A program made the position numbers and the translations under genes. From Ptiloglossa arizonensis (lineage: Eukaryota > Arthropoda > Insecta > Hymenoptera > Colletidae), in contig NW_027479474.1 in NCBI RefSeq assembly GCF_051014685.1, positions 52,175 through 116,174 on the forward strand: a stretch of 64,000 bases of DNA. The letters run 5' to 3'. Of the stretch, positions 13,331 through 25,800 are shown piece after piece; position 1 is the stretch's first letter; every line of letters begins with the position of its first letter. Below the pieces are notes generated by a model, which saw nothing but the letters and a program-made list of their open reading frames with translations, had not been told where the DNA came from and did no database searches.

Positions 13331-16240
13331 AAACGGTTAACCAGAATGGCCTAGGGAGAAAATACACATACCCCTGTAATCGGGCTAGTTTCTACTTTCA
13401 GATGCAATAGGAATTTTTGGGTTAGGTCAATCCGTTCGCGAGATATGGGAGTTTGAAGCCAAGAAATGGTTGAGAAGGCAAAAAATTTTCCGCAATTCTG
13501 CTGCTCCAAACGCTTAACAAGAATGGCCTAGGGAAAAAATACAAATACCGTTGTAATCGGGCTAGTTTCTACTTTCAGATGCAATAGGAATTTTTGGGTT
13601 AGGTCAATCCGTTCGCGAGATATGGGAGTTTGAAGCCAAGAAATGGTTGAGAAGGCAAAAAATTTTCCGCAATTCTGCTGCTCCAAACGCTTAACAAGAA
13701 TGGCCTAGGGAAAAAATACAAATACCGTTGTAATCGGGCGAGCTTCTACTTTCAGATGCAACAGGAATTTTTGGGTTAGGTCAATCCGTTCGCGAGATAT
13801 GGGAGTTTGAAGCCAAGAAATGGTTGAGAAGGCAAAAAATGTTTCGCAATTCTGCTGCTCCAAACGCTTAACCAGAATGGCCTAGGGAAAAAATACACAT
13901 ACCGTTGTAATCGGGCGAGTTTCTACTTTCAGATGCAATAGGAATTTTTGGGTTAGGTCAATCCGTTCGCGAGATATGGGAGTTTGAAGCCAAGAAATGG
14001 TTGAGAAAGCAAAAAATTTTTCGCAATTCTGCTGCTCCAATCGCTTAACCAGAATGGCCTAGGGAAAAAATACACATACCGTTGTAATCGGGCGAGTTTC
14101 TACTTTCAGATGCAATAGGAATTTTTGGGTTAGGTCAATCCGTTCGCGAGATATGGGAGTTTGAAGCCAAGAAATGGTTGAGAAGGCAAAAAATTTTTCG
14201 CAATTCTGCTGCTCCAAACGGTTAACCAGAATGGCCTAGGGAGAAAATACACATACCCCTGTAATCGGGCTAGTTTCTACTTTCAGATGCAATAGGAATT
14301 TTTGGGTTAGGTCAATCCGTTCGCGAGATATGGGAGTTTGAAGCCAAGAAATGGTTGAGAAGGCAAAAAATTTTCCGCAATTCTGCTGCTCCAAACGCTT
14401 AACAAGAATGGCCTAGGGAAAAAATACAAATACCGTTGTAATCGGGCTAGTTTCTACTTTCAGATGCAATAGGAATTTTTGGGTTAGGTCAATCCGTTCG
14501 CGAGATATGGGAGTTTGAAGCCAAGAAATGGTTGAGAAGGCAAAAAATTTTCCGCAATTCTGCTGCTCCAAACGCTTAACAAGAATGGCCTAGGGAAAAA
14601 ATACAAATACCGTTGTAATCGGGCGAGCTTCTACTTTCAGATGCAACAGGAATTTTTGGGTTAGGTCAATCCGTTCGCGAGATATGGGAGTTTGAAGCCA
14701 AGAAATGGTTGAGAAGGCAAAAAATGTTTCGCAATTCTGCTGCTCCAAACGCTTAACCAGAATGGCCTAGGGAAAAAATACACATACCGTTGTAATCGGA
14801 CGAGTTTCTACTTTCAGATGCAATAGGAATTTTTGGGTTAGGTCAATCCGTTCGCGAGATATGGGAGTTTGAAGCCAAGAAATGGTTGAGAAGGCAAAAA
14901 ATTTTTCGCAATTCTGCTGCTCCAATCGCTTAACCAGAATGGCCTAGGGAAAAAATACACATACCGTTGTAATCGGGCGAGTTTCTACTTTCAGATGCAA
15001 TAGGAATTTTTGGGTTAGGTCAATCCGTTCGCGAGATATGGGAGTTTGAAGCCAAGAAATGGTTGAGAAGGCAAAAAATTTTTCGCAATTCTGCTGCTCC
15101 AAACGGTTAACCAGAATGGCCTAGGGAGAAAATACACATACCCCTGTAATCGGGCTAGTTTCTACTTTCAGATGCAATAGGAATTTTTGGGTTAGGTCAA
15201 TCCGTTCGCGAGATATGGGAGTTTGAAGCCAAGAAATGGTTGAGAAGGCAAAAAATTTTCCGCAATTCTGCTGCTCCAAACGCTTAACAAGAATGGCCTA
15301 GGGAAAAAATACAAATACCGTTGTAATCGGGCTAGTTTCTACTTTCAGATGCAATAGGAATTTTTGGGTTAGGTCAATCCGTTCGCGAGATATGGGAGTT
15401 TGAAGCCAAGAAATGGTTGAGAAGGCAAAAAATTTTCCGCAATTCTGCTGCTCCAAACGCTTAACAAGAATGGCCTAGGGAAAAAATACAAATACCGTTG
15501 TAATCGGGCGAGCTTCTACTTTCAGATGCAACAGGAATTTTTGGGTTAGGTCAATCCGTTCGCGAGATATGGGAGTTTGAAGCCAAGAAATGGTTGAGAA
15601 GGCAAAAAATGTTTCGCAATTCTGCTGCTCCAAACGCTTAACCAGAATGGCCTAGGGAAAAAATACACATACCGTTGTAATCGGACGAGTTTCTACTTTC
15701 AGATGCAATAGGAATTTTTGGGTTAGGTCAATCCGTTCGCGAGATATGGGAGTTTGAAGCCAAGAAATGGTTGAGAAGGCAAAAAATTTTTCGCAATTCT
15801 GCTGCTCCAATCGCTTAACCAGAATGGCCTAGGGAAAAAATACACATACCGTTGTAATCGGGCGAGTTTCTACTTTCAGATGCAATAGGAATTTTTGGGT
15901 TAGGTCAATCCGTTCGCGAGATATGGGAGTTTGAAGCCAAGAAATGGTTGAGAAGGCAAAAAATTTTTCGCAATTCTGCTGCTCCAAACGGTTAACCAGA
16001 ATGGCCTAGGGAGAAAATACACATACCCCTGTAATCGGGCTAGTTTCTACTTTCAGATGCAATAGGAATTTTTGGGTTAGGTCAATCCGTTCGCGAGATA
16101 TGGGAGTTTGAAGCCAAGAAATGGTTGAGAAGGCAAAAAATTTTCCGCAATTCTGCTGCTCCAAACGCTTAACAAGAATGGCCTAGGGAAAAAATACAAA
16201 TACCGTTGTAATCGGGCGAGTTTCTACTTTCAGATGCAAC
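12951..16240 (+). repeat. 5-monomer (885 bp) HOR, nearly four copies
   Basis: The variant AAAATGTTTCGC recurs at 12951, 13836, 14721 and 15606, and CCCCTG at 12486, 13371, 14256, 15141 and 16026, every interval being exactly 885 bp. The unit order is an AAAATGTTTCGC monomer, a CCAATCGC monomer, a GGTTAACC/CCCCTG/GGGCTAG monomer, and two TTTTCCGC/AACAAGAAT/ATACAAATACC monomers. Copies are almost identical; GGACGAG versus GGGCGAG near 14798 is one difference. This is the cleanest pentamer HOR in the window. Confidence 0.9.
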
Positions 16241-16283
16241 AGGAATTTTTGGGTTAGGTCAATCCGTTCGCGAGATATGGGAG

Positions 16284-16461
16284 TTTGAAGCAAAGAAATG
16301 GTTGAGAAGGCAAAAAATTTTTCGCAATTCTGCTGCTCCAAACGCTTAACCAGAATGGCCTAGGGAAAAAATACACATACCATTGTAATCGGGCGAGTTT
16401 CTACTTTCAGATGCAATAGGAATTTTTGGGTTAGGTCAATCCGTTCGTGAGATATGGCCCG
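16284..16461 (+). repeat. 178-bp monomer with GGCCCG junction, copy 1
   Basis: GATATGGGAG at the monomer end is replaced by GATATGGCCCG, adding one base and changing the box-like site. Identical changes occur in the monomers ending at 18940, 23366 and 26022. Four copies share this event, so the long units that contain them come from one ancestor. Confidence 0.9.
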
Positions 16462-16797
16462 TTTGAAGCTAAGAAATGGTTGAGAAGACAACAAATTTTT
16501 CGCACCTCTGCTGCTCCAAACGCTTAACCAGAATGGCCTAGGGAAAAAATACACATACCGTTGTAATCGGGCGAGTTTCTACTTTCAGACGCAACAGGCA
16601 TTTTTGGGTTAGGTCAATCCGTTCGCGAGATATGGGAGTTTGAAGCCAAGAAATGGTTGAGAAGGCAAAAAATTTTTCGCAATTCTACTGCTCCAAAGGC
16701 TTAACCAGAATGGCCTAGGAAAAAAATACACATACCGTTGTAATCGGGCGAGTTTCTACTTTCAGATGCAATAGGAATTTTTGGGTTAGGTCAATCC

Positions 16798-16814
16798 GTT
16801 CGCGAGATACGGGA
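16798..16814 (+). other. CENP-B-box core match 2
   Basis: The 17-mer is the same as at 12018, with CGGG rather than TGGG, and sits in a GCTAAG/AGACCACAAA monomer inside box cassette copy 1. All nine core positions match. Confidence 0.6.
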
Positions 16815-17179
16815 GTTTGAAGCTAAGAAATGGTTGAGAAGACCACAAATTTTTCGCACTTCTGCTGCTCCAAGCGCTTAACCAGAATGGCCTAGGGAAA
16901 AAATACACATACCGTTGTAATCGGGCGAGATTCGAATTTCAGATGCAATAGGAATTTTTGGGTGAGGTCAATCCGTTCGCGAGATATGGGACTTTGAAAC
17001 TAAGAAATGGTTGAGAAGACAACAAATTTTTCGCACTTCTGCTGCTCCAAACGCTTAACCAGAATGGCCTAGGAAAAAAATACACATACCGTTGTAATCG
17101 GGCGAGTTTCTGCTTTCAGACGCAACAGGAATTTTTGGGTTAGGTCAATCCGTTCGCGAGATATGGGAGTTTGAAGCCA

Positions 17180-18720
17180 AGAAATGGTTGAGAAGGCAAA
17201 AAATTTTTCGCAATTCTTCTGCTCCAAACGCTTAACAGGAATGGCCTAGGGAAAAAATACACATACCGTTGTAATCGGGCGAGTTTCTTCTTTCAGATGC
17301 AATAGGAATTTTTGGGTTAGGTCAATCCGTTCGCGAGATATGGGAGTTTGAAGCCAAGAAATGGTTGAGAAGGCAAAAAATGTTTCGCAATTCTGCTGCT
17401 CCAAACGCTTAACCAGAATGGCCTAGGGAAAAAATACACATACCGTTGTAATCGGGCGAGTTTCTACTTTCAGATGCAATAGGAATTTTTGGGTTAGGTC
17501 AATCCGTTCGCGAGATATGGGAGTTTGAAGCCAAGAAATGGTTGAGAAAGCAAAAAATTTTTCGCAATTCTGCTGCTCCAATCGCTTAACCAGAATGGCC
17601 TAGGGAAAAAATACACATACCGTTGTAATCGGGCGAGTTTCTACTTTCAGATGCAATAGGAATTTTTGGGTTAGGTCAATCCGTTCGCGAGATATGGGAG
17701 TTTGAAGCCAAGAAATGGTTGAGAAGGCAAAAAATTTTTCGCAATTCTGCTGCTCCAAACGGTTAACCAGAATGGCCTAGGGAGAAAATACACATACCCC
17801 TGTAATCGGGCTAGTTTCTACTTTCAGATGCAATAGGAATTTTTGGGTTAGGTCAATCCGTTCGCGAGATATGGGAGTTTGAAGCCAAGAAATGGTTGAG
17901 AAGGCAAAAAATTTTCCGCAATTCTGCTGCTCCAAACGCTTAACAAGAATGGCCTAGGGAAAAAATACAAATACCGTTGTAATCGGGCTAGTTTCTACTT
18001 TCAGATGCAATAGGAATTTTTGGGTTAGGTCAATCCGTTCGCGAGATATGGGAGTTTGAAGCCAAGAAATGGTTGAGAAGGCAAAAAATTTTCCGCAATT
18101 CTGCTGCTCCAAACGCTTAACAAGAATGGCCTAGGGAAAAAATACAAATACCGTTGTAATCGGACGAGTTTCTACTTTCAGATGCAATAGGAATTTTTGG
18201 GTTAGGTCAATCCGTTCGCGAGATATGGGAGTTTGAAGCCAAGAAATGGTTGAGAAGGCAAAAAATTTTTCGCAATTCTGCTGCTCCAATCGCTTAACCA
18301 GAATGGCCTAGGGAAAAAATACACATACCGTTGTAATCGGGCGAGTTTCTACTTTCAGATGCAATAGGAATTTTTGGGTTAGGTCAATCCGTTCGCGAGA
18401 TATGGGAGTTTGAAGCCAAGAAATGGTTGAGAAGGCAAAAAATTTTTCGCAATTCTGCTGCTCCAAACGGTTAACCAGAATGGCCTAGGGAGAAAATACA
18501 CATACCCCTGTAATCGGGCTAGTTTCTACTTTCAGATGCAATAGGAATTTTTGGGTTAGGTCAATCCGTTCGCGAGATATGGGAGTTTGAAGCCAAGAAA
18601 TGGTTGAGAAGGCAAAAAATTTTCCGCAATTCTGCTGCTCCAAACGCTTAACAAGAATGGCCTAGGGAAAAAATACAAATACCGTTGTAATCGGGCGAGT
18701 TTCTACTTTCAGATGCAACA
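17180..18720 (+). repeat. Pentamer-derived stretch between box cassettes 1 and 2
   Basis: Monomers of the 885-bp HOR reappear, with AAAATG at 17377 and CCCCTG at 17797 and 18505. The two CCCCTG copies are only 708 bp apart because the AAAATGTTTCGC monomer is missing from the second unit; near 18160 an ATACAAATACC monomer joins directly to a GGACGAG one. This looks like a crossover that deleted one monomer of the unit. Confidence 0.75.
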
Positions 18721-19840
18721 GGAATTTTTGGGTTAGGTCAATCCGTTCGCGAGATATGGGAGTTTGAAGCAAAGAAATGGTTGAGAAGGCAAAAAATTTT
18801 TCGCAATTCTGCTGCTCCAAACGCTTAACCAGAATGGCCTAGGGAAAAAATACACATACCATTGTAATCGGGCGAGTTTCTACTTTCAGATGCAATAGGA
18901 ATTTTTGGGTTAGGTCAATCCGTTCGTGAGATATGGCCCGTTTGAAGCTAAGAAATGGTTGAGAAGACAACAAATTTTTCGCACCTCTGCTGCTCCAAAC
19001 GCTTAACCAGAATGGCCTAGGGAAAAAATACACATACCGTTGTAATCGGGCGAGTTTCTACTTTCAGACGCAACAGGCATTTTTGGGTTAGGTCAATCCG
19101 TTCGCGAGATATGGGAGTTTGAAGCCAAGAAATGGTTGAGAAGGCAAAAAATTTTTCGCAATTCTACTGCTCCAAAGGCTTAACCAGAATGGCCTAGGAA
19201 AAAAATACACATACCGTTGTAATCGGGCGAGTTTCTACTTTCAGATGCAATAGGAATTTTTGGGTTAGGTCAATCCGTTCGCGAGATACGGGAGTTTGAA
19301 GCTAAGAAATGGTTGAGAAGACCACAAATTTTTCGCACTTCTGCTGCTCCAAGCGCTTAACCAGAATGGCCTAGGGAAAAAATACACATACCGTTGTAAT
19401 CGGGCGAGATTCGAATTTCAGATGCAATAGGAATTTTTGGGTGAGGTCAATCCGTTCGCGAGATATGGGACTTTGAAACTAAGAAATGGTTGAGAAGACA
19501 ACAAATTTTTCGCACTTCTGCTGCTCCAAACGCTTAACCAGAATGGCCTAGGAAAAAAATACACATACCGTTGTAATCGGGCGAGTTTCTGCTTTCAGAC
19601 GCAACAGGAATTTTTGGGTTAGGTCAATCCGTTCGCGAGATATGGGAGTTTGAAGCCAAGAAATGGTTGACAAGGCAAAAAATTTTTGGCAATTCTGCTG
19701 CTCCAAACGGTTAACCAGAATGGTCTAGGGAGAAAATACACATACCCCTGTAATCGGGCTAGTTTCTACTTTCAGATGCAATAGGAATTTTTGGGTTAGT
19801 TCAATCCGTTCGCGAGATATGGGAGTTTGAAGCCAAGAAA
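18720..19840 (+). repeat. Box cassette copy 2
   Basis: The variant order matches the cassette at 16240, offset by 2479 bp. It includes the 178-bp monomer (GGCCCG at about 18930) and the perfect box core at 19277. It then continues into the TTGACAAGG/TTTTTGGCAATT monomer and a CCCCTG monomer at 19745, matching the order seen from 12410. Confidence 0.85.
19277..19293 (+). other. CENP-B-box core match 3
   Basis: Same 17-mer as at 12018 and 16798, lying 2479 bp downstream of the latter. It is in a GCTAAG/AGACCACAAA monomer. Confidence 0.6.
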
Positions 19841-20209
19841 TGGTTGAGAAGGCAAAAAATTTTTCGCAATTCTGCTGCTCCAAACGCTTAACAAGAATGG
19901 CCTAGGGAAAAAATACACATACCGCTGTAATCGGGCGAGTTTCTACTTTCAGATGCAATAGGAATTTTTGGGTTATGTCAATCCGTTCGCGAGATATGGG
20001 AGTTTGAAGCCAAGAAATGGTTGAGAAGGCAAAAAATTTTTCGCAATTCTTCTGCTCCAAACGCTTAACAGGAATGGCCTAGGGAAAAAATACACATACC
20101 GTTGTAATCGGGCGAGTTTCTTCTTTCAGATGCAATAGGAATTTTTGGGTTAGGTCAATCCGTTCGCGAGATATGGGAGTTTGAAGCCAAGAAATGGTTG
20201 AGAAGGCAA

Positions 20210-23140
20210 AAAATGTTTCGCAATTCTGCTGCTCCAAACGCTTAACCAGAATGGCCTAGGGAAAAAATACACATACCGTTGTAATCGGGCGAGTTTCTAC
20301 TTTCAGATGCAATAGGAATTTTTGGGTTAGGTCAATCCGTTCGCGAGATATGGGAGTTTGAAGCCAAGAAATGGTTGAGAAAGCAAAAAATTTTTCGCAA
20401 TTCTGCTGCTCCAATCGCTTAACCAGAATGGCCTAGGGAAAAAATACACATACCGTTGTAATCGGGCGAGTTTCTACTTTCAGATGCAATAGGAATTTTT
20501 GGGTTAGGTCAATCCGTTCGCGAGATATGGGAGTTTGAAGCCAAGAAATGGTTGAGAAGGCAAAAAATTTTTCGCAATTCTGCTGCTCCAAACGGTTAAC
20601 CAGAATGGCCTAGGGAGAAAATACACATACCCCTGTAATCGGGCTAGTTTCTACTTTCAGATGCAATAGGAATTTTTGGGTTAGGTCAATCCGTTCGCGA
20701 GATATGGGAGTTTGAAGCCAAGAAATGGTTGAGAAGGCAAAAAATTTTCCGCAATTCTGCTGCTCCAAACGCTTAACAAGAATGGCCTAGGGAAAAAATA
20801 CAAATACCGTTGTAATCGGGCTAGTTTCTACTTTCAGATGCAATAGGAATTTTTGGGTTAGGTCAATCCGTTCGCGAGATATGGGAGTTTGAAGCCAAGA
20901 AATGGTTGAGAAGGCAAAAAATTTTCCGCAATTCTGCTGCTCCAAACGCTTAACAAGAATGGCCTAGGGAAAAAATACAAATACCGTTGTAATCGGGCGA
21001 GTTTCTTCTTTCAGATGCAATAGGAATTTTTGGGTTAGGTCAATCCGTTCGCGAGATATGGGAGTTTGAAGCCAAGAAATGGTTGAGAAGGCAAAAAATG
21101 TTTCGCAATTCTGCTGCTCCAAACGCTTAACCAGAATGGCCTAGGGAAAAAATACACATACCGTTGTAATCGGGCGAGTTTCTACTTTCAGATGCAATAG
21201 GAATTTTTGGGTTAGGTCAATCCGTTCGCGAGATATGGGAGTTTGAAGCCAAGAAATGGTTGAGAAAGCAAAAAATTTTTCGCAATTCTGCTGCTCCAAT
21301 CGCTTAACCAGAATGGCCTAGGGAAAAAATACACATACCGTTGTAATCGGGCGAGTTTCTACTTTCAGATGCAATAGGAATTTTTGGGTTAGGTCAATCC
21401 GTTCGCGAGATATGGGAGTTTGAAGCCAAGAAATGGTTGAGAAGGCAAAAAATTTTTCGCAATTCTGCTGCTCCAAACGGTTAACCAGAATGGCCTAGGG
21501 AGAAAATACACATACCCCTGTAATCGGGCTAGTTTCTACTTTCAGATGCAATAGGAATTTTTGGGTTAGGTCAATCCGTTCGCGAGATATGGGAGTTTGA
21601 AGCCAAGAAATGGTTGAGAAGGCAAAAAATTTTCCGCAATTCTGCTGCTCCAAACGCTTAACAAGAATGGCCTAGGGAAAAAATACAAATACCGTTGTAA
21701 TCGGGCTAGTTTCTACTTTCAGATGCAATAGGAATTTTTGGGTTAGGTCAATCCGTTCGCGAGATATGGGAGTTTGAAGCCAAGAAATGGTTGAGAAGGC
21801 AAAAAATTTTCCGCAATTCTGCTGCTCCAAACGCTTAACAAGAATGGCCTAGGGAAAAAATACAAATACCGTTGTAATCGGGCGAGTTTCTACTTTCAGA
21901 TGCAATAGGAATTTTTGGGTTAGGTCAATCCGTTCGCGAGATATGGGAGTTTGAAGCCAAGAAATGGTTGAGAAGGCAAAAAATTTTTCGCAATTCTGCT
22001 GCTCCAAACGGTTAACCAGAATGGCCTAGGGAGAAAATACACATACCCCTGTAATCGGGCTAGTTTCTACTTTCAGATGCAATAGGAATTTTTGGGTTAG
22101 GTCAATCCGTTCGCGAGATATGGGAGTTTGAAGCCAAGAAATGGTTGAGAAGGCAAAAAATTTTCCGCAATTCTGCTGCTCCAAACGCTTAACAAGAATG
22201 GCCTAGGGAAAAAATACAAATACCGTTGTAATCGGGCTAGTTTCTACTTTCAGATGCAATAGGAATTTTTGGGTTAGGTCAATCCGTTCGCGAGATATGG
22301 GAGTTTGAAGCCAAGAAATGGTTGAGAAGGCAAAAAATTTTCCGCAATTCTGCTGCTCCAAACGCTTAACAAGAATGGCCTAGGGAAAAAATACAAATAC
22401 CGTTGTAATCGGGCGAGCTTCTACTTTCAGATGCAACAGGAATTTTTGGGTTAGGTCAATCCGTTCGCGAGATATGGGAGTTTGAAGCCAAGAAATGGTT
22501 GAGAAGGCAAAAAATGTTTCGCAATTCTGCTGCTCCAAACGCTTAACCAGAATGGCCTAGGGAAAAAATACACATACCGTTGTAATCGGACGAGTTTCTA
22601 CTTTCAGATGCAATAGGAATTTTTGGGTTAGGTCAATCCGTTCGCGAGATATGGGAGTTTGAAGCCAAGAAATGGTTGAGAAGGCAAAAAATTTTTCGCA
22701 ATTCTGCTGCTCCAATCGCTTAACCAGAATGGCCTAGGGAAAAAATACACATACCGTTGTAATCGGGCGAGTTTCTACTTTCAGATGCAATAGGAATTTT
22801 TGGGTTAGGTCAATCCGTTCGCGAGATATGGGAGTTTGAAGCCAAGAAATGGTTGAGAAGGCAAAAAATTTTTCGCAATTCTGCTGCTCCAAACGGTTAA
22901 CCAGAATGGCCTAGGGAGAAAATACACATACCCCTGTAATCGGGCTAGTTTCTACTTTCAGATGCAATAGGAATTTTTGGGTTAGGTCAATCCGTTCGCG
23001 AGATATGGGAGTTTGAAGCCAAGAAATGGTTGAGAAGGCAAAAAATTTTCCGCAATTCTGCTGCTCCAAACGCTTAACAAGAATGGCCTAGGGAAAAAAT
23101 ACAAATACCGTTGTAATCGGGCGAGTTTCTACTTTCAGAT
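20210..23140 (+). repeat. Second 885-bp pentamer HOR domain
   Basis: AAAATG markers are at 20210, 21095 and 22511, and CCCCTG markers at 20630, 21515, 22046 and 22931. Intervals are 885, 531 and 885 bp for CCCCTG. The 531-bp step (3 monomers) shows a unit that lost two monomers near 21890, where an ATACAAATACC monomer joins straight to a GGTTAACC one. Unit order otherwise follows the domain at 12951-16240. Confidence 0.85.
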
Positions 23141-23144
23141 GCAA

Positions 23145-24165
23145 CAGGAATTTTTGGGTTAGGTCAATCCGTTCGCGAGATATGGGAGTTTGAAGCAAAG
23201 AAATGGTTGAGAAGGCAAAAAATTTTTCGCAATTCTGCTGCTCCAAACGCTTAACCAGAATGGCCTAGGGAAAAAATACACATACCATTGTAATCGGGCG
23301 AGTTTCTACTTTCAGATGCAATAGGAATTTTTGGGTTAGGTCAATCCGTTCGTGAGATATGGCCCGTTTGAAGCTAAGAAATGGTTGAGAAGACAACAAA
23401 TTTTTCGCACCTCTGCTGCTCCAAACGCTTAACCAGAATGGCCTAGGGAAAAAATACACATACCGTTGTAATCGGGCGAGTTTCTACTTTCAGACGCAAC
23501 AGGCATTTTTGGGTTAGGTCAATCCGTTCGCGAGATATGGGAGTTTGAAGCCAAGAAATGGTTGAGAAGGCAAAAAATTTTTCGCAATTCTACTGCTCCA
23601 AAGGCTTAACCAGAATGGCCTAGGAAAAAAATACACATACCGTTGTAATCGGGCGAGTTTCTACTTTCAGATGCAATAGGAATTTTTGGGTTAGGTCAAT
23701 CCGTTCGCGAGATACGGGAGTTTGAAGCTAAGAAATGGTTGAGAAGACCACAAATTTTTCGCACTTCTGCTGCTCCAAGCGCTTAACCAGAATGGCCTAG
23801 GGAAAAAATACACATACCGTTGTAATCGGGCGAGATTCGAATTTCAGATGCAATAGGAATTTTTGGGTGAGGTCAATCCGTTCGCGAGATATGGGACTTT
23901 GAAACTAAGAAATGGTTGAGAAGACAACAAATTTTTCGCACTTCTGCTGCTCCAAACGCTTAACCAGAATGGCCTAGGAAAAAAATACACATACCGTTGT
24001 AATCGGGCGAGTTTCTGCTTTCAGATGCAACAGGAATTTTTGGGTTAGGTCAATCCGTTCGCGAGATATGGGAGTTTGAAGCCAAGAAATGGTTGACAAG
24101 GCAAAAAATTTTTGGCAATTCTGCTGCTCCAAACGGTTAACCAGAATGGTCTAGGGAGAAAATAC
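23145..24165 (+). repeat. Box cassette copy 3
   Basis: Offset by 4426 bp from copy 2, with GGCCCG at about 23356, the box core at 23703 and TTTTTGGCAATT at about 24110. The following monomer breaks the pattern: GGGAGAAAA is followed by CCGTTG near 24170 instead of CCCCTG, then a second CATACCATTG monomer. This suggests a crossover inside that monomer. Confidence 0.8.
23703..23719 (+). other. CENP-B-box core match 4
   Basis: Same 17-mer as the earlier perfect sites, in box cassette copy 3. Confidence 0.6.
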
Positions 24166-25800
24166 ACATACCGTTGTAATCGGGCGAGTTTCTACTTTCA
24201 GATGCAACAGGAATTTTTGGGTTAGGTCAATCCGTTCGCGAGATATGGGAGTTTGAAGCAAAGAAATGGTTGAGAAGGCAAAAAATTTTTCGCAATTCTG
24301 CTGCTCCAAACGCTTAACCAGAATGGCCTAGGGAAAAAATACACATACCATTGTAATCGGGCGAGTTTCTACTTTCAGATGCAATAGGAATTTTTGGGTT
24401 AGGTCAATCCGTTCGCGAGATATGGGAGTTTGAAGCCAAGAAATGGTTGAGAAGGCAAAAAATTTTTCGCACCTCTGCTGCTCCAAACGCTTAACCAGAA
24501 TGGCCTAGGGAAAAAATACACATACCGTTGTAATCGGGCGAGTTTCTACCTTCAGACGCAACAGGCATTTTTGGGTTAGGTCATTCCGTTCGCGAGATAT
24601 GGGAGTTTGAAGCCAAGAAATGGTTGAGAAGGCAAAAAATTTTTCGCAATTCTGCTGCTCCAAACGCTTAACCAGAGTGGCCTAGGGAAAAAATACACAT
24701 ACCGTTGTAATCGGGCGAGTTTCTACTTTCAGATGCAATAGGAATTTTTGGGTTATGTCAATCCGTTCGCGAGATATGGGAGTTTGAAGCCAAGAAATGG
24801 TTGAGAAGGCAAAAAATTTTTCGCAATTCTGCTGCTCCAAACACTTAACCAGAATGGCCTAGGGAAAAAATACGCATACCGTTGTAATCGGGCTAGTTTC
24901 TACTTTCAGATGCAATAGGAATTTTTGGGTTAGGTCAATCCGTTCGCGAGATATGGGAGTTTGAAGCCAAGAAATGGTTGAGAAGGCAAAAAATTTTCCG
25001 CAATTCTGCTGCTCCAAACGCTTAACAAGAATGGCCTAGGGAAAAAATACAAATACCGTTGTAATCGGGCGAGTTTCTACTTTCAGATGCAACAGGAATT
25101 TTTGGGTTAGGTCAATCCGTTCGCGAGATATGGGAGTTTGAAGCCAAGAAATGGTTGAGAAGGCAAAAAATATTTCGCAATTCTGCTGCTCCAAACGCTT
25201 AACCAGAATGGCCTAGGGAAAAAATACACATACCGTTGTAATCGGACGAGTTTCTACTTTCAGATGCAATAGGAATTTTTGGGTTAGGTCAATCCGTTCG
25301 CGAGATATGGGAGTTTGAAGCCAAGAAATGGTTGAGAAGGCAAAAAATTTTTCGCAATTCTGCTGCTCCAATCGCTTAACCAGAATGGCCTAGGGAAAAA
25401 ATACACATACCGTTGTAATCGGGCGAGTTTCTACTTTCAGATGCAATAGGAATTTTTGGGTTATGTCAATCCGTTCGCGAGATATGGGAGTTTGAAGCCA
25501 AGAAATGGTTGAGAAGGCAAAAAATTTTTCGCAATTCTGCTGCTCCAAACGGTTAACCAGAATGGCCTAGGGAGAAAATACACATACCCCTGTAATCGGG
25601 CTAGTTTCTACTTTCAGATGCAATAGGAATTTTTGGGTTAGGTCAATCCGTTCGCGAGATATGGGAGTTTGAAGCCAAGAAATGGTTGAGAAGGCAAAAA
25701 ATTTTCCGCAATTCTGCTGCTCCAAACGCTTAACAAGAATGGCCTAGGGAAAAAATACAAATACCGTTGTAATCGGGCGAGTTTCTACTTTCAGATGCAA
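24165..25800 (+). repeat. Mosaic stretch between box cassettes 3 and 4
   Basis: The first part has CATACCATTG, CGCACCTCTG and TCTACCTTCAG monomers that resemble 30180-30500 rather than the pentamer domain. The second part returns to pentamer-type monomers, with a variant AAAATATTTCGC at about 25170 in place of AAAATGTTTCGC, and CCCCTG at 25587. The total distance between cassettes is 2656 bp, 15 monomers plus one base. Confidence 0.7.

Larger units (their letters stand above)
16240..17180 (+). repeat. Box cassette copy 1 (178-bp monomer plus perfect box)
   Basis: In order, the cassette has a CATACCATTG monomer, a one-base-longer junction GATATGGCCCG at about 16451, CGCACCTCTG, ATTCTACTGCTCC with AAAGGC, a perfect CENP-B-box core at 16798, ATTCGAATTTC with GGGTGAGGTC, and GACTTTGAAAC. 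The same order occurs from about 18720, 23145 and 25800. Just after this copy the sequence becomes a TTCTTCTGC monomer, whereas the other three continue into TTTTTGGCAATT. Confidence 0.85.
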
